Assembly (NCBI GenBank): GCA_035566435.1
Contig: DATMRF010000078.1
Coordinates: 1 to 6,478, forward strand
Direction of reading: 5' to 3'
Length of the DNA: 6,478 bases
Source: DATMRF01 sp035566435
GTDB taxonomy: Bacteria > Verrucomicrobiota > Verrucomicrobiia > Limisphaerales > UBA8199
Made by a program: the position numbers and the translations under genes. Positions 1 through 5,625 of this stretch are shown piece after piece. How positions within the stretch are numbered: position 1 is the stretch's first letter; each line of letters opens with the position of its first letter. Below the pieces are notes generated by a model that did no database searches, was not told the DNA's origin, and saw only the letters and a program-made list of their open reading frames with translations.

Positions 1-16
1 GTGCCGCTTTAAGCGC

Positions 17-38
17 CCCGGTCAGAGTTGGAACCGGG
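17..38. terminator. Hairpin, possible weak terminator
   Basis: CCCGGT at 17-22 pairs perfectly with ACCGGG at 33-38 around a 10-nt loop. On the plus strand a short pyrimidine stretch (GCTTTCTC, about 42-49) follows, which is weakly terminator-like for a gene ending left of the window. The lack of a real T-run keeps this tentative; it could simply be an intergenic palindrome. Confidence 0.25.
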
Positions 39-353
39 CGGGCTTTCTCAATCTCAGCGCGTTAGATGAAGCGCGCCGCAATAACCATTGGGATGAGCTC
101 TGGGTGTGCACTTAAGATGGTGGTGGTATCAAGATGCGCTCTCGGGTTCGGGTCTGAGTTGGTCTTTCAGCGGTGCGGGCAGGAGCGATTGGCGTGGGTG
201 CGAGCCGAGGCGTTGAAAGATTCATCGCAGGTGGACTTAACCGCGGGTAGCGAACGCTTGTAAATGGGGTTTGAACGGTAGCGTCCTGACCCGGGGCTAT
301 GGTCGGAAACCGCCAAGGGGTTTTGGGTATGGCGCGCAAGGGGGAAGCATTGC

Positions 354-374
354 AGATTTGAGATTTCAGATTTT
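354..374. repeat. Three-copy heptamer tandem repeat AGATTTN
   Basis: AGATTTG, AGATTTC and AGATTTT follow each other without a gap. This is an AT-rich 7-bp-period tandem repeat in otherwise GC-rich DNA, lying just beyond the 3' end of the minus-strand gene block. From memory, similar AGATTT strings are common in bacterial intergenic DNA. No function can be assigned. Confidence 0.6.
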
Positions 375-392
375 ATAGACCGACAACGCTGC

Positions 393-524
393 TCAGGGAG
401 GCGGGAAGGCGTGGAAGAGGTCGGCGAGGTCGCAGGCTTTGGTTTGGGTGTCGTTGAGGCGGAGGGTGCGGGGAGGAATACCGGAGGAGACGAGGAACGC
501 CTCGTTTGGGTTTGGCAAAGGCAT
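393..524 (-). CDS. Possible 43-residue small protein
   Basis: This is an ATG-to-TGA frame starting 19 nt beyond the stop of the NERD gene, on the same strand. The peptide starts MPLPNPNEAFLVSSGIPP and ends in three prolines, with an LNDTQTKACDLADLF core that could form a short helix. Codon use argues for coding: most third positions are C (runs such as CTC GTC TCC TCC and GCC TGC GAC CTC GCC GAC CTC), unlike a random frame. No Shine-Dalgarno is visible and I recognise no family. It could be a genuine small protein co-transcribed with the NERD gene, the remnant C-terminus of a decayed gene, or chance. No signal peptide or membrane segment is seen. Confidence 0.4.
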   Translation of the reverse strand: MPLPNPNEAFLVSSGIPPRTLRLNDTQTKACDLADLFHAFPPP

Positions 525-543
525 GTCGAGGCAATTGATTAAA

Positions 544-1416
544 TCAAAACCCCACGTCGCGGCATTTTTGCTCGATTTGATGGGCGATGCGCTGGATTTG
601 TTGGGGCGAAAGGCGGGGTGGGTCGTTTGAAATGATGACCCGGCGGATTTCCTTCGGGTTCACAACGGTGACGTCGCTCTTGCCGCGGCGGTTGATGTAC
701 CAGCCCGGGAAGGTGAGGATCGGTTTCACTTTGACGGGTTCGCCGGTGGCGCTGGTCAGTTCGCGGCTGAGGTCGGCGGCGTTGCGGCGCGCCTGTTCGG
801 GCTCGCGCGCGCTGCTGTAGCGGGGGAAAAGCAATTTCGCGCCGTCATAGATGACCTCCTGGTCCAGCTTGCCTCTTGGCGCACGGCGTTTGCTGCGGGT
901 CTTGGTCTCGATGGCGTAAACGCTGGAAGGTGCGATGACGATGTGGTCGATGTTCCATTTCGAGCCGCCGAGGTAATCGTGGAAGACGCGGCAGCCTTCG
1001 AGCATGAGTTGATTGAGCTCTTCGCCGACGGCGCGTTCGCCGGCGAGGCCGAGGGAGTAATTGCGGTATTTCATTGCGACCAACATAACCGGCACGAGGC
1101 CCAGGCCAACGACAGCGGCCAGCAGCCCGGTTGAGAGCTGGTCGGGGAAACCGGGCGTGGCCCAGGCGAACAGGATTGGTCCGACGACGAAAAGGGCAAT
1201 GCAGTACATCAACTTTTCGTTGAGTTGTTCCAGCCGTTTGCGGAGCGATTCGCCCGGTGAACGAAGCAGCCGCGCGTCGAATAGCGCCCGTGTGTTGGTG
1301 ACATGGAGGCGCAGGCGAAATACGGCAACGGTTGCCGTTAAAGCGAGCAGGGTGAGGCCGCCAGCGATGAGGATACGCGAATTCTGATTCATAAACGCTA
1401 CACCAGCAGCAGTCAT
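544..1416 (-). CDS. Membrane-anchored NERD-domain protein (nuclease-related)
   Basis: The product has 290 residues, or 282 if translation starts at the second ATG (position 1392, MNQNSRIL), which has a weak GGTG upstream and places the first membrane helix closer to the terminus. Three hydrophobic segments lie at about 16-33, 70-87 and 95-115. A cytosolic NERD domain follows at about 123-235. Family signatures seen are GLAGERAVGEELN (123-135), NIDHIVI (155-161) and YAIETKT (167-173). D157, E170 and K172 make the D...ExK arrangement of PD-(D/E)XK nucleases, so the predicted site looks intact. NERD proteins are thought to act on nucleic acids and often accompany helicase or defence genes; the substrate here is unknown. 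The gene lies 152 nt after the DUF488 gene, same strand, so it may share the transcript or have its own promoter. No clear promoter or terminator was found in the gap. Confidence 0.85.
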   Translation of the reverse strand: MTAAGVAFMNQNSRILIAGGLTLLALTATVAVFRLRLHVTNTRALFDARLLRSPGESLRKRLEQLNEKLMYCIALFVVGPILFAWATPGFPDQLSTGLLAAVVGLGLVPVMLVAMKYRNYSLGLAGERAVGEELNQLMLEGCRVFHDYLGGSKWNIDHIVIAPSSVYAIETKTRSKRRAPRGKLDQEVIYDGAKLLFPRYSSAREPEQARRNAADLSRELTSATGEPVKVKPILTFPGWYINRRGKSDVTVVNPKEIRRVIISNDPPRLSPQQIQRIAHQIEQKCRDVGF

Positions 1417-1568
1417 CGGGCCAGATTCAGCCTAAAGAAGGAGGGAGTTCCGCTGGAGCCCCGAAATGGAGTCAAACCTCAGATCGGCGCTTCCCGTTGT
1501 TGTCGGGCCAACCTCCGGTCTGCCGGCCAAAAACGTAGAACCCCGTCATCCTGGATCTCCATGCGTAA

Positions 1569-2012
1569 TCATACGAGGTGATTGGTTTTGATGCCGCCCC
1601 ACCTGGCGTTGAGATATTCCGCAACGAGCCGGCCGTGGCAGTGATGCGGCAGGTGTTCGCTGCAAAGCAGGCACCCGCGGTCAAGGACTTCACGTGACAC
1701 GCATTTTTCGATCTGCCGCTGCGCCATCAAATCCAGAAACCTTTTTTCGTAAACGTCCCAATCGCCTTTCTGTTGCTTGTAGGCGTCGAGGATGTCCTGC
1801 GTTGGCGCGAGCTCTGGGAGATGAACGTATTCAATCCCGCCGATTTCCTTGAGGAAATAAGCGACGTCGTCTTTTTTGGAAAAGCCTGCGAGTTGCGAAT
1901 TGTTGTTCAGCCGCACATCCACAACCCGCTTGACCCCCGCGTTTTTGAGCTTCGTGAAGAAATCGCGCGCGGTCTTTTGAGTGAAACCAATGGTGAAAAG
2001 TTCAATTCCCAT
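1569..2012 (-). CDS. DUF488 family protein, second paralogue (short form)
   Basis: This 147-residue protein matches the compact DUF488 subgroup along its whole length. It shows FTIGFTQKTA (6-15), VDVRLNNNSQLAGFSK (31-46), YVHLPELAPT (62-71), and a C-terminal CSE...CH motif (C117-S-E119, C125-H126). Most relatives, as I recall, have CHR-R-L-V here; this copy reads CHG-R-L-V, so the first arginine is glycine (G127). The start is ATG at 2012: the frame is open much further upstream, but homology begins only here. That start overlaps the end of the preceding gene by 11 nt, implying translational coupling. DUF488 has no established reaction; the conserved cysteines, glutamate and histidine suggest an enzyme. 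It pairs with the longer DUF488 protein and the dual-OB protein upstream. Confidence 0.88.
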   Translation of the reverse strand: MGIELFTIGFTQKTARDFFTKLKNAGVKRVVDVRLNNNSQLAGFSKKDDVAYFLKEIGGIEYVHLPELAPTQDILDAYKQQKGDWDVYEKRFLDLMAQRQIEKCVSREVLDRGCLLCSEHLPHHCHGRLVAEYLNARWGGIKTNHLV

Positions 2013-2634
2013 AACGCGGTGGTTCTTCGCGCAACACCAGGTCTTCTTCGTGGTATGCGACCTTCTCGCCCTGCATCTTGTAGGCCCTGGCAACGCTCTC
2101 TTCCGGCGAGCGGAACAGGTCCTTTTCACCAAGGGCAAACAACTGCAAGAGGCGCTTTTCCGTCTGCTCGTGACTTTCCACAGAGCCATCCGACAGGATG
2201 TGTAAGACTTGAAGCCCCTGTCGTTGCAAGTGTGGAGACACGAGAATGCAGCGATGACAATCAATAGGGTCCTTCTCGGCGCACATCAATGCGACCCGCA
2301 TCTTTGCCGCGCCCTGGGTGACGCGCTCGATGCCGCGTTTGAAAGCAGGCGTATGCGAAATCAGTTCGTAATCAGCCCGTCCCTCTAGATAACACTCCCG
2401 TTCGGAACGACGTGCGCCGAGTTCCTGGCCGAGAAACACGTAGGCAATGCCATGTTCCTGCAACGACTTCTGAAGCAGTTCGCGGTTGAATTGCGGGTTG
2501 TATTGGCTGTAAGGCGACGAGCGGACGTCGGCGAGTGCCTGAACTCCGTGTTGTTTCAGCAGTGCTACGAATCTGCCAATCTCCAAATTGGAGTGGCCAA
2601 TCGTGAAAACGGGTTGATTGTTGGCGGCGCTCAT
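2002..2634 (-). CDS. DUF488 family protein, first paralogue (long form)
   Basis: This 210-residue protein shows VFTIGHSN (9-16), LADVRSSPYS (34-43), FLGQELG (67-73) and the C-terminal signature CAEKDPIDCHR (118-128). It therefore retains C118, E120, C126, H127 and R128, the residues usually conserved and probably catalytic or metal-binding in DUF488. A charged C-terminal extension of about 70 residues follows the core. The frame is open further upstream, but ATG at 2634 was chosen because it starts the homologous region and forms an ATGA overlap with the upstream stop codon. Its own end overlaps the next DUF488 gene by 11 nt. The reaction is unknown; the context points to a complex or pathway shared with the dual-OB and short DUF488 proteins. 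It shares only short motifs with that neighbour, so the two are old paralogues rather than a recent duplication. Confidence 0.9.
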   Translation of the reverse strand: MSAANNQPVFTIGHSNLEIGRFVALLKQHGVQALADVRSSPYSQYNPQFNRELLQKSLQEHGIAYVFLGQELGARRSERECYLEGRADYELISHTPAFKRGIERVTQGAAKMRVALMCAEKDPIDCHRCILVSPHLQRQGLQVLHILSDGSVESHEQTEKRLLQLFALGEKDLFRSPEESVARAYKMQGEKVAYHEEDLVLREEPPRYGN

Positions 2635-3341
2635 GCGGGCAACTCGAAAACGGTGGCGATGACCTTGTAATGCAGGTCGTGAAACGGTGGTGTCAGACTC
2701 ACGCAAAGCGGAATCCTTTTCGAATCGACAGCTTGAATGTTGCCTTCTGGTGTTCGCGGATAGTCCGGAAAGCATTTTCGTCCGATTAGCGGATCGGTGA
2801 GGGCGAAGTCATAGTGCCTCCCTCGGTAGGTGAAAATCCCGCGCTGTTGCTTTTTGGCGTAGCCATCCCAGACTCGGGATCGAATCTGGAAGTGAAATCC
2901 GTCCGGTCGAATCAGGTAAAGCGATTGGAGATCGGGCGGGCGCTGGAGAACGGCTGCGCTCGCTCTGTCGCTTTTTTGAGATGGATCGAACCACAGGCCC
3001 TCAGGTTGTTCAGCGAGAGTCGAAATTACTCCGGCTTCCATCACCGATTCCTTCGCCCAAGCTTGACGGGATTCAATCAGCCAGTTCTCAGGCTGCAATG
3101 GATTGTTCTCCGGGGCTGTGAGCGCCAATTGAATTACGTCGAGTGGCTTTGGATCAGTTGCGCCAGACAAACGACGCTCAGCAAAATCAAGTGCGCCTTC
3201 ATCGTGGTTTGAGACTGGTCTGACCCAGCCACCCCAGCGAGTCTTGCCGCCACCTTCATCAATTAGCTCGCGACCAGCGACGCAGCTCTTTGGATGGTGC
3301 TTCGTCGAGTTCGCAAGAACCAATATGCTTTTGGTAATCAT
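2631..3341 (-). CDS. Dual OB domain-containing protein, first gene of the DUF488 operon
   Basis: This 236-residue protein matches my memory of the dual-OB (DuOB) family. Motifs in order are ILVLANSTKH (6-15), CVAGRE (20-25), WVRPVS (39-44), PLDV (66-69), QPENWLI (83-89), SLYLI (140-144), FTYRGRHYDFALTDP (170-184), LCVSL (212-216) and HYKVIA (224-229). The N-terminal and C-terminal halves would each be one OB-like beta barrel, suggesting nucleic-acid or nucleotide binding; no enzyme motif is evident. The start is secure: an in-frame TGA lies two codons upstream of ATG 3341, and no earlier start exists. No Shine-Dalgarno is visible. Its TGA overlaps the ATG of the next gene by 4 nt (ATGA). It is likely the substrate-recognition partner of the DUF488 proteins, an inference from gene order only. 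Confidence 0.82.
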   Translation of the reverse strand: MITKSILVLANSTKHHPKSCVAGRELIDEGGGKTRWGGWVRPVSNHDEGALDFAERRLSGATDPKPLDVIQLALTAPENNPLQPENWLIESRQAWAKESVMEAGVISTLAEQPEGLWFDPSQKSDRASAAVLQRPPDLQSLYLIRPDGFHFQIRSRVWDGYAKKQQRGIFTYRGRHYDFALTDPLIGRKCFPDYPRTPEGNIQAVDSKRIPLCVSLTPPFHDLHYKVIATVFELPA

Positions 3342-3376
3342 GTGTCACAGTGTCGTTGTGCCAGTGTGGGGACACT
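3342..3376. promoter_or_regulatory. GTGTC/GACAC repeat cluster next to the operon start, possible operator
   Basis: Immediately upstream of the dual-OB start codon, GTGTC occurs at 3342-3346 and 3350-3354. CAGTGT occurs at 3348-3353 and 3362-3367, 14 nt apart. AGTGTC (3349-3354) is the inverted partner of GACACT (3371-3376). Such a cluster between promoter and start codon could bind a repressor or fold in the 5' leader. No regulator gene is encoded in the window. Confidence 0.3.
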
Positions 3377-3390
3377 ACCAATTTAGCCAA

Positions 3391-3410
3391 ACGTCTGCAA
3401 TCGCAGGCGT
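3391..3410. other. 8-bp hairpin in the operon upstream region
   Basis: ACGTCTGC (3391-3398) pairs with GCAGGCGT (3403-3410) with one T-G wobble and a 4-nt loop AATC. It lies about 50-70 nt upstream of the dual-OB start. There is no T-run, so it is not a convincing terminator; it may be a protein-binding palindrome or leader structure. Confidence 0.4.
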
Positions 3411-3503
3411 CTCAAGCTCAGAAGAGGGGGTCACCTAGGTTGGAACTGCAACTTTGGACCTATTTTCGGTTGTGGTGATTTCTGATGTTGTTGCCGCCGT
3501 TGA

Positions 3504-3547
3504 CCCTTTCCCCTCCTCTGTCGTTCCTCGCGAGGGAATGGGGAATG
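3504..3547 (+). repeat. Degraded copy of the dispersed palindromic repeat also found at 6298-6350
   Basis: The stretch shares the core CGTTCCTCGCG (3522-3532), a pyrimidine-rich left arm (CCCTTTCCCC) and the ending GGGGAATG (3540-3547) with the minus strand of 6298-6350. It also holds a perfect 10-bp palindrome CCTCGCGAGG (3526-3535), and TTCCCCTC (3508-3515) can pair with GAGGGAA (3532-3538) leaving one bulged C. It is less regular than the other copy, so it looks like an older, decaying member of the same family. Confidence 0.55.
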
Positions 3548-3624
3548 AAATTGAAGGCGGTTTACCGGTGGGGGGCCGAACCGTAATTTGGTGCTGTTAT
3601 CCGCGCAAACCCTAACCCAGGGTA

Positions 3625-3649
3625 GCGACGCAAAACCACGCAGCGTCGC
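3625..3649. other. 7-bp perfect hairpin upstream of the oxidoreductase gene
   Basis: GCGACGC (3625-3631) pairs perfectly with GCGTCGC (3643-3649) around an 11-nt loop. It stands about 115 nt before the oxidoreductase start codon. No T-run follows on either strand. It could be a leader structure or an operator; nothing in the sequence decides. Confidence 0.4.
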
Positions 3650-3733
3650 AACGCTCGTCTGATGTGGCGCTATCCCTTTCGGATATCACGCGATACGCAT
3701 TTGGCGTTGCCGCGAGACCTTCTCGGAGCGAGC

Positions 3734-3760
3734 ATGCCGAAAACAAAACGAAAGAGCTGA
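3734..3760 (+). CDS. Possible 8-codon leader peptide MPKTKRKS
   Basis: An ATG preceded by GGAG (3725-3728) at 5-nt spacing opens an 8-codon lysine-rich frame. It ends with TGA three nucleotides before the oxidoreductase ATG. Its ribosome binding site is better than that of the oxidoreductase itself (only a weak AAAGAG), so translation might couple through termination and re-initiation. It is short enough to be chance. Confidence 0.2.
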   Translation: MPKTKRKS

Positions 3761-3763
3761 CAC

Positions 3764-5116
3764 ATGACCAGACGGAGTTTCTTGAAGACAAGCGGAGCCG
3801 GTGCGCTGGCTTTGGCGGCGGCCCGAACAAGCCTCTTTGCGGTCCAGGAAGACAAACCTTTGCGCGTCGCGCTGATTGGCTGTGGCTGGTACGGCAAGAC
3901 CGACCTGTTTCATCTAATCCAGGTCGCGCCGGTGGAAGTCGTCGGCCTCTGCGATGTGGACAGTCAAATGGTGGCAGCCGCGGCGGAGCTGGTCGCCACC
4001 CGCCAACGCTCCAAAAAGAAGCCACCCGTGTTCGGAGACTACCGCAAATTGCTGGCCGACCAGCGGCCGGAAATTGTGCTGATCGGCACCCCCGACCACT
4101 GGCATTGCCTGCCCTTGCTCGATGCCTGCAAGGCCGGCGCGGATGTTTACGTCCAAAAACCGATCAGTTATGACGTGGTCGAAGGACAGGCGATGGTTGC
4201 CGCGGCGCGAAAATACAAGCGCACCGTCCAGGTGGGATTGGAACGGCGCAGCACCGCCCATATTCTGGAAGCGCGCGACCGCTACATCAAGAGCGGCAAA
4301 CTCGGGAAAATCGCCTCTGTGGACATCCACAGCTATTACGGCGGCGGAAACAGCTTTCCCGCACCGACCGCGCCTCCCTCAAACCTGGATTGGGAGATGT
4401 TTGTCGGGCCGGCCACGTGGCGTGATTACAATCCGGGCATCCATCCACGCCGCTGGCGTGACGCGCGCGAATTCAGCAACGGCCAAACCGGTGACCTGTG
4501 CGTTCACCTGTTCGACGTGACGCGAATGTTCCTCGACCTCCGCTGGCCCAGGAGCATTTCTGCGACCGGCGGCATTTTGATGCGGGACCGCCACTCGAAC
4601 GTGAACGTCCACGACACCGAGACGGCCCTTTTCGACTATGGGGACGTCCAGGTCGTCTGGAACCAGCGCAATTGGGGCCGGAATCCGGAACCGGACTACC
4701 CCTGGGGCGTGACCTACTACGGCGAGAAAGGCACCTTGAAGCTCAGCGTCTGGTCGTACGACTACATTCCAAACGATGGCGGCTCGCCCGAGCGGGTCAA
4801 AGCGGTGGAGGAGCGCGAAAAATACCCGGAGGACGTCGCGTGGAAAGAAACCGAGTTGTTTGCCGCGCCGGCAAACCGGCGGAACCTCCTGAACTTTGTT
4901 CAGGCCCGCAAATCCGGCGAACGCCCGGTAGCGGATATTGAAGAAGGCTATATCTCAACCGCGTGCTGCATTCTCGCCAACCTTTCGATGGAGTTAGGCC
5001 GCAGTCTGCGCTGGGACGCTGAGGCGGGAAAAGTTGCGGGCGACGACGAAGCCAATCGCCGGCTGGCGCGCACGTATCGCTCACCATGGAAACACCCAAC
5101 CCCAGAAAGTGTTTAA
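3764..5116 (+). CDS. Tat-exported Gfo/Idh/MocA family oxidoreductase
   Basis: The product has 450 residues, the normal length for secreted members. It starts with a twin-arginine signal, RRSFLK at 3-8, followed by an alanine-rich segment (10-27), so export of the folded, cofactor-loaded enzyme is expected. The N-terminal Rossmann domain (about 33-155) shows LIGCGWYG (37-44, the GxGxxG dinucleotide loop), CDVD (63-66), TPDHWH (109-114) and QKP (131-133) where classic members have EKP. The C-terminal alpha/beta domain (about 160-440) includes GDLCVHLFDV (243-252), where H248 and D251 match the conserved active-site histidine and acidic residue, plus WGVTYYGEKGTLKL (314-327). The likely role is NAD(P)-dependent oxidation/reduction of a sugar, cyclitol or glycoside in the envelope; the substrate is unknown. 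It stands alone and diverges from the DUF488 operon. Confidence 0.92.
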   Translation: MTRRSFLKTSGAGALALAAARTSLFAVQEDKPLRVALIGCGWYGKTDLFHLIQVAPVEVVGLCDVDSQMVAAAAELVATRQRSKKKPPVFGDYRKLLADQRPEIVLIGTPDHWHCLPLLDACKAGADVYVQKPISYDVVEGQAMVAAARKYKRTVQVGLERRSTAHILEARDRYIKSGKLGKIASVDIHSYYGGGNSFPAPTAPPSNLDWEMFVGPATWRDYNPGIHPRRWRDAREFSNGQTGDLCVHLFDVTRMFLDLRWPRSISATGGILMRDRHSNVNVHDTETALFDYGDVQVVWNQRNWGRNPEPDYPWGVTYYGEKGTLKLSVWSYDYIPNDGGSPERVKAVEEREKYPEDVAWKETELFAAPANRRNLLNFVQARKSGERPVADIEEGYISTACCILANLSMELGRSLRWDAEAGKVAGDDEANRRLARTYRSPWKHPTPESV

Positions 5117-5185
5117 TTCATCATCAGTTTGTCCTGGCATGGTTCTGGTATCGACGCCCGTGGTTCTGCCTGGTTAGCCGCGGAA

Positions 5186-5226
5186 AGGCGCAAGGAGCGC
5201 GTAAGCCCCTGTCCCCCCTTGCGCCT
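5186..5226. other. 10-bp perfect inverted repeat downstream of the oxidoreductase gene
   Basis: AGGCGCAAGG (5186-5195) is the exact reverse complement of CCTTGCGCCT (5217-5226), with a 21-nt loop. It lies 70 nt after the stop codon, so it may help end the oxidoreductase transcript, but no T-run follows. The right arm is also the first unit of an 8-bp tandem repeat, so the pair may instead be two opposed copies of the same repeat word. Confidence 0.5.
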
Positions 5227-5251
5227 CTGCACCTTTGCGTCTTTGCGTTAA
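5220..5251. repeat. 8-bp-period tandem repeat, four units
   Basis: TGCGCCTC, TGCACCTT, TGCGTCTT and TGCGTTAA follow each other directly. The reverse strand reads as the CGCAAAGACGCAAAGG-type string that, from memory, recurs in many bacterial intergenic regions. It leads straight into the TAACGGA array. Confidence 0.6.
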
Positions 5252-5332
5252 ACTCTGCCGCCCCCCTAACGGATAACGGATAACGGATCGCGCCAACGGA
5301 CCGTCAGAAAAAGAAAAACTCCGCCGACCCGC

Positions 5333-5418
5333 CCTAACGGATAACGGATCGCACCGGCGCGCTCTCTAGGAAAGGAACACACTGCCCGCCAACCGCTTGC
5401 GCCAACCTGACGGATAAT
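5333..5418. repeat. Module B, copy 1
   Basis: This 86-bp unit holds two TAACGGA heptamers, then CGCACCGGCGCGCTC, AAAGGAACAC and CCGCCAACCGCTTGCGCC, and closes with CTGACGGATAAT. It differs from copy 2 at 5 of 86 positions by eye, all in the middle; the last 36 bases are identical. Confidence 0.85.
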
Positions 5419-5436
5419 CCTAACGGATAACGGATA

Positions 5437-5458
5437 ACGGATCGCACCAACGATCCGT
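5437..5458. other. Module A hairpin, copy 2 (perfect)
   Basis: ACGGATCG (5437-5444) pairs perfectly with CGATCCGT (5451-5458) around the loop CACCAA. The left arm is formed by the last heptamer itself. CAGAAAAAGAAAAA follows on the plus strand. An A-tract rather than a T-tract follows, so this is not a plus-strand intrinsic terminator; read on minus, the T-rich tract precedes the hairpin. Confidence 0.65.
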
Positions 5459-5506
5459 CAGAAAAAGAAAAATCCCGCTGACCCACCCTAACGGATAACG
5501 GATGGG

Positions 5507-5592
5507 CCTAACGGATAACGGATCGCACAAGCGCGCGCTCTAGCAAAGGAACACCCTGCCCGCCAACCGCTTGCGCCAACCTGACGGATAAT
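5507..5592. repeat. Module B, copy 2
   Basis: This 86-bp unit is about 94% identical to copy 1 (81 of 86 by eye). It is preceded by the 20-bp partial unit 5487-5506 and followed directly by module A copy 3. The near-identity indicates recent duplication or ongoing homogenisation of the array. Confidence 0.85.
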
Positions 5593-5603
5593 CCTAACGG
5601 ATA

Positions 5604-5625
5604 ACGGATCGCGCCAACGATCCGT
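5604..5625. other. Module A hairpin, copy 3 (perfect)
   Basis: ACGGATCG (5604-5611) pairs perfectly with CGATCCGT (5618-5625) around the loop CGCCAA. This module has one heptamer fewer than copies 1, 2 and 4. In the outer copies 1 and 4 the right arm has drifted (CGGACCGT at 5297-5304 and CGCACCGT at 5696-5703), leaving mainly the outer four pairs. Confidence 0.65.

Larger units (their letters stand above)
1..392. other. Left-end non-coding region
   Basis: No convincing gene was found here. Two open frames exist (about 66-263 on plus and 112-339 on minus), but they overlap each other, show no recognisable domain and have arginine/proline/serine-rich composition typical of chance frames in GC-rich DNA. 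The region holds a hairpin near its left edge and a three-copy heptamer repeat near its right edge, both listed separately. It probably separates the minus-strand gene block from whatever lies to the left of the window. Confidence 0.55.
3342..3763. other. Divergent intergenic region between the DUF488 operon and the oxidoreductase gene
   Basis: This 422-nt region must carry the promoters of both divergent transcripts, but no strong sigma70 box pair is visible. The best weak candidate for the minus-strand operon is TTGCAG, 17 nt, TAGTGT (reading from about 3402 down to 3374). For the plus strand it is TTTACC (3561-3566), 17 nt, TAATTT (3584-3589). The region also holds a GTGTC/GACAC repeat cluster, two hairpins, a degraded dispersed repeat and a possible 8-codon leader, each listed separately. 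Confidence 0.5.

Noticed and set aside
112..339. 75-residue minus-strand open frame and its 65-residue plus-strand counterpart (66-263)
   Set aside because: They overlap each other, have arginine/proline/serine-rich chance composition, no domain and no ribosome site.
1450..1480. TTGACT -35-like box on the minus strand ahead of the NERD gene
   Set aside because: No acceptable -10 hexamer at proper spacing, so a promoter cannot be supported from sequence alone.
1515..1526. CCGG-TCTG-CCGG mini-hairpin between the DUF488 and NERD genes as a terminator
   Set aside because: Only four base pairs and no T-run on either strand.
1472..1693. 73-residue minus-strand frame overlapping the end of the short DUF488 gene
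   Set aside because: Half of it is an out-of-frame shadow of DUF488 and the rest has no recognisable family or coding signature.
2013..2264. N-terminal extension of the short DUF488 frame up to 2264
   Set aside because: The extra 84 residues are antifamily, cysteine/arginine-rich and lie wholly inside the preceding DUF488 gene; homology begins at the ATG at 2012.
2635..2775. N-terminal extension of the long DUF488 frame up to 2775
   Set aside because: The extension lies inside the dual-OB gene and has no family similarity; the ATGA overlap at 2631-2634 marks the true start.
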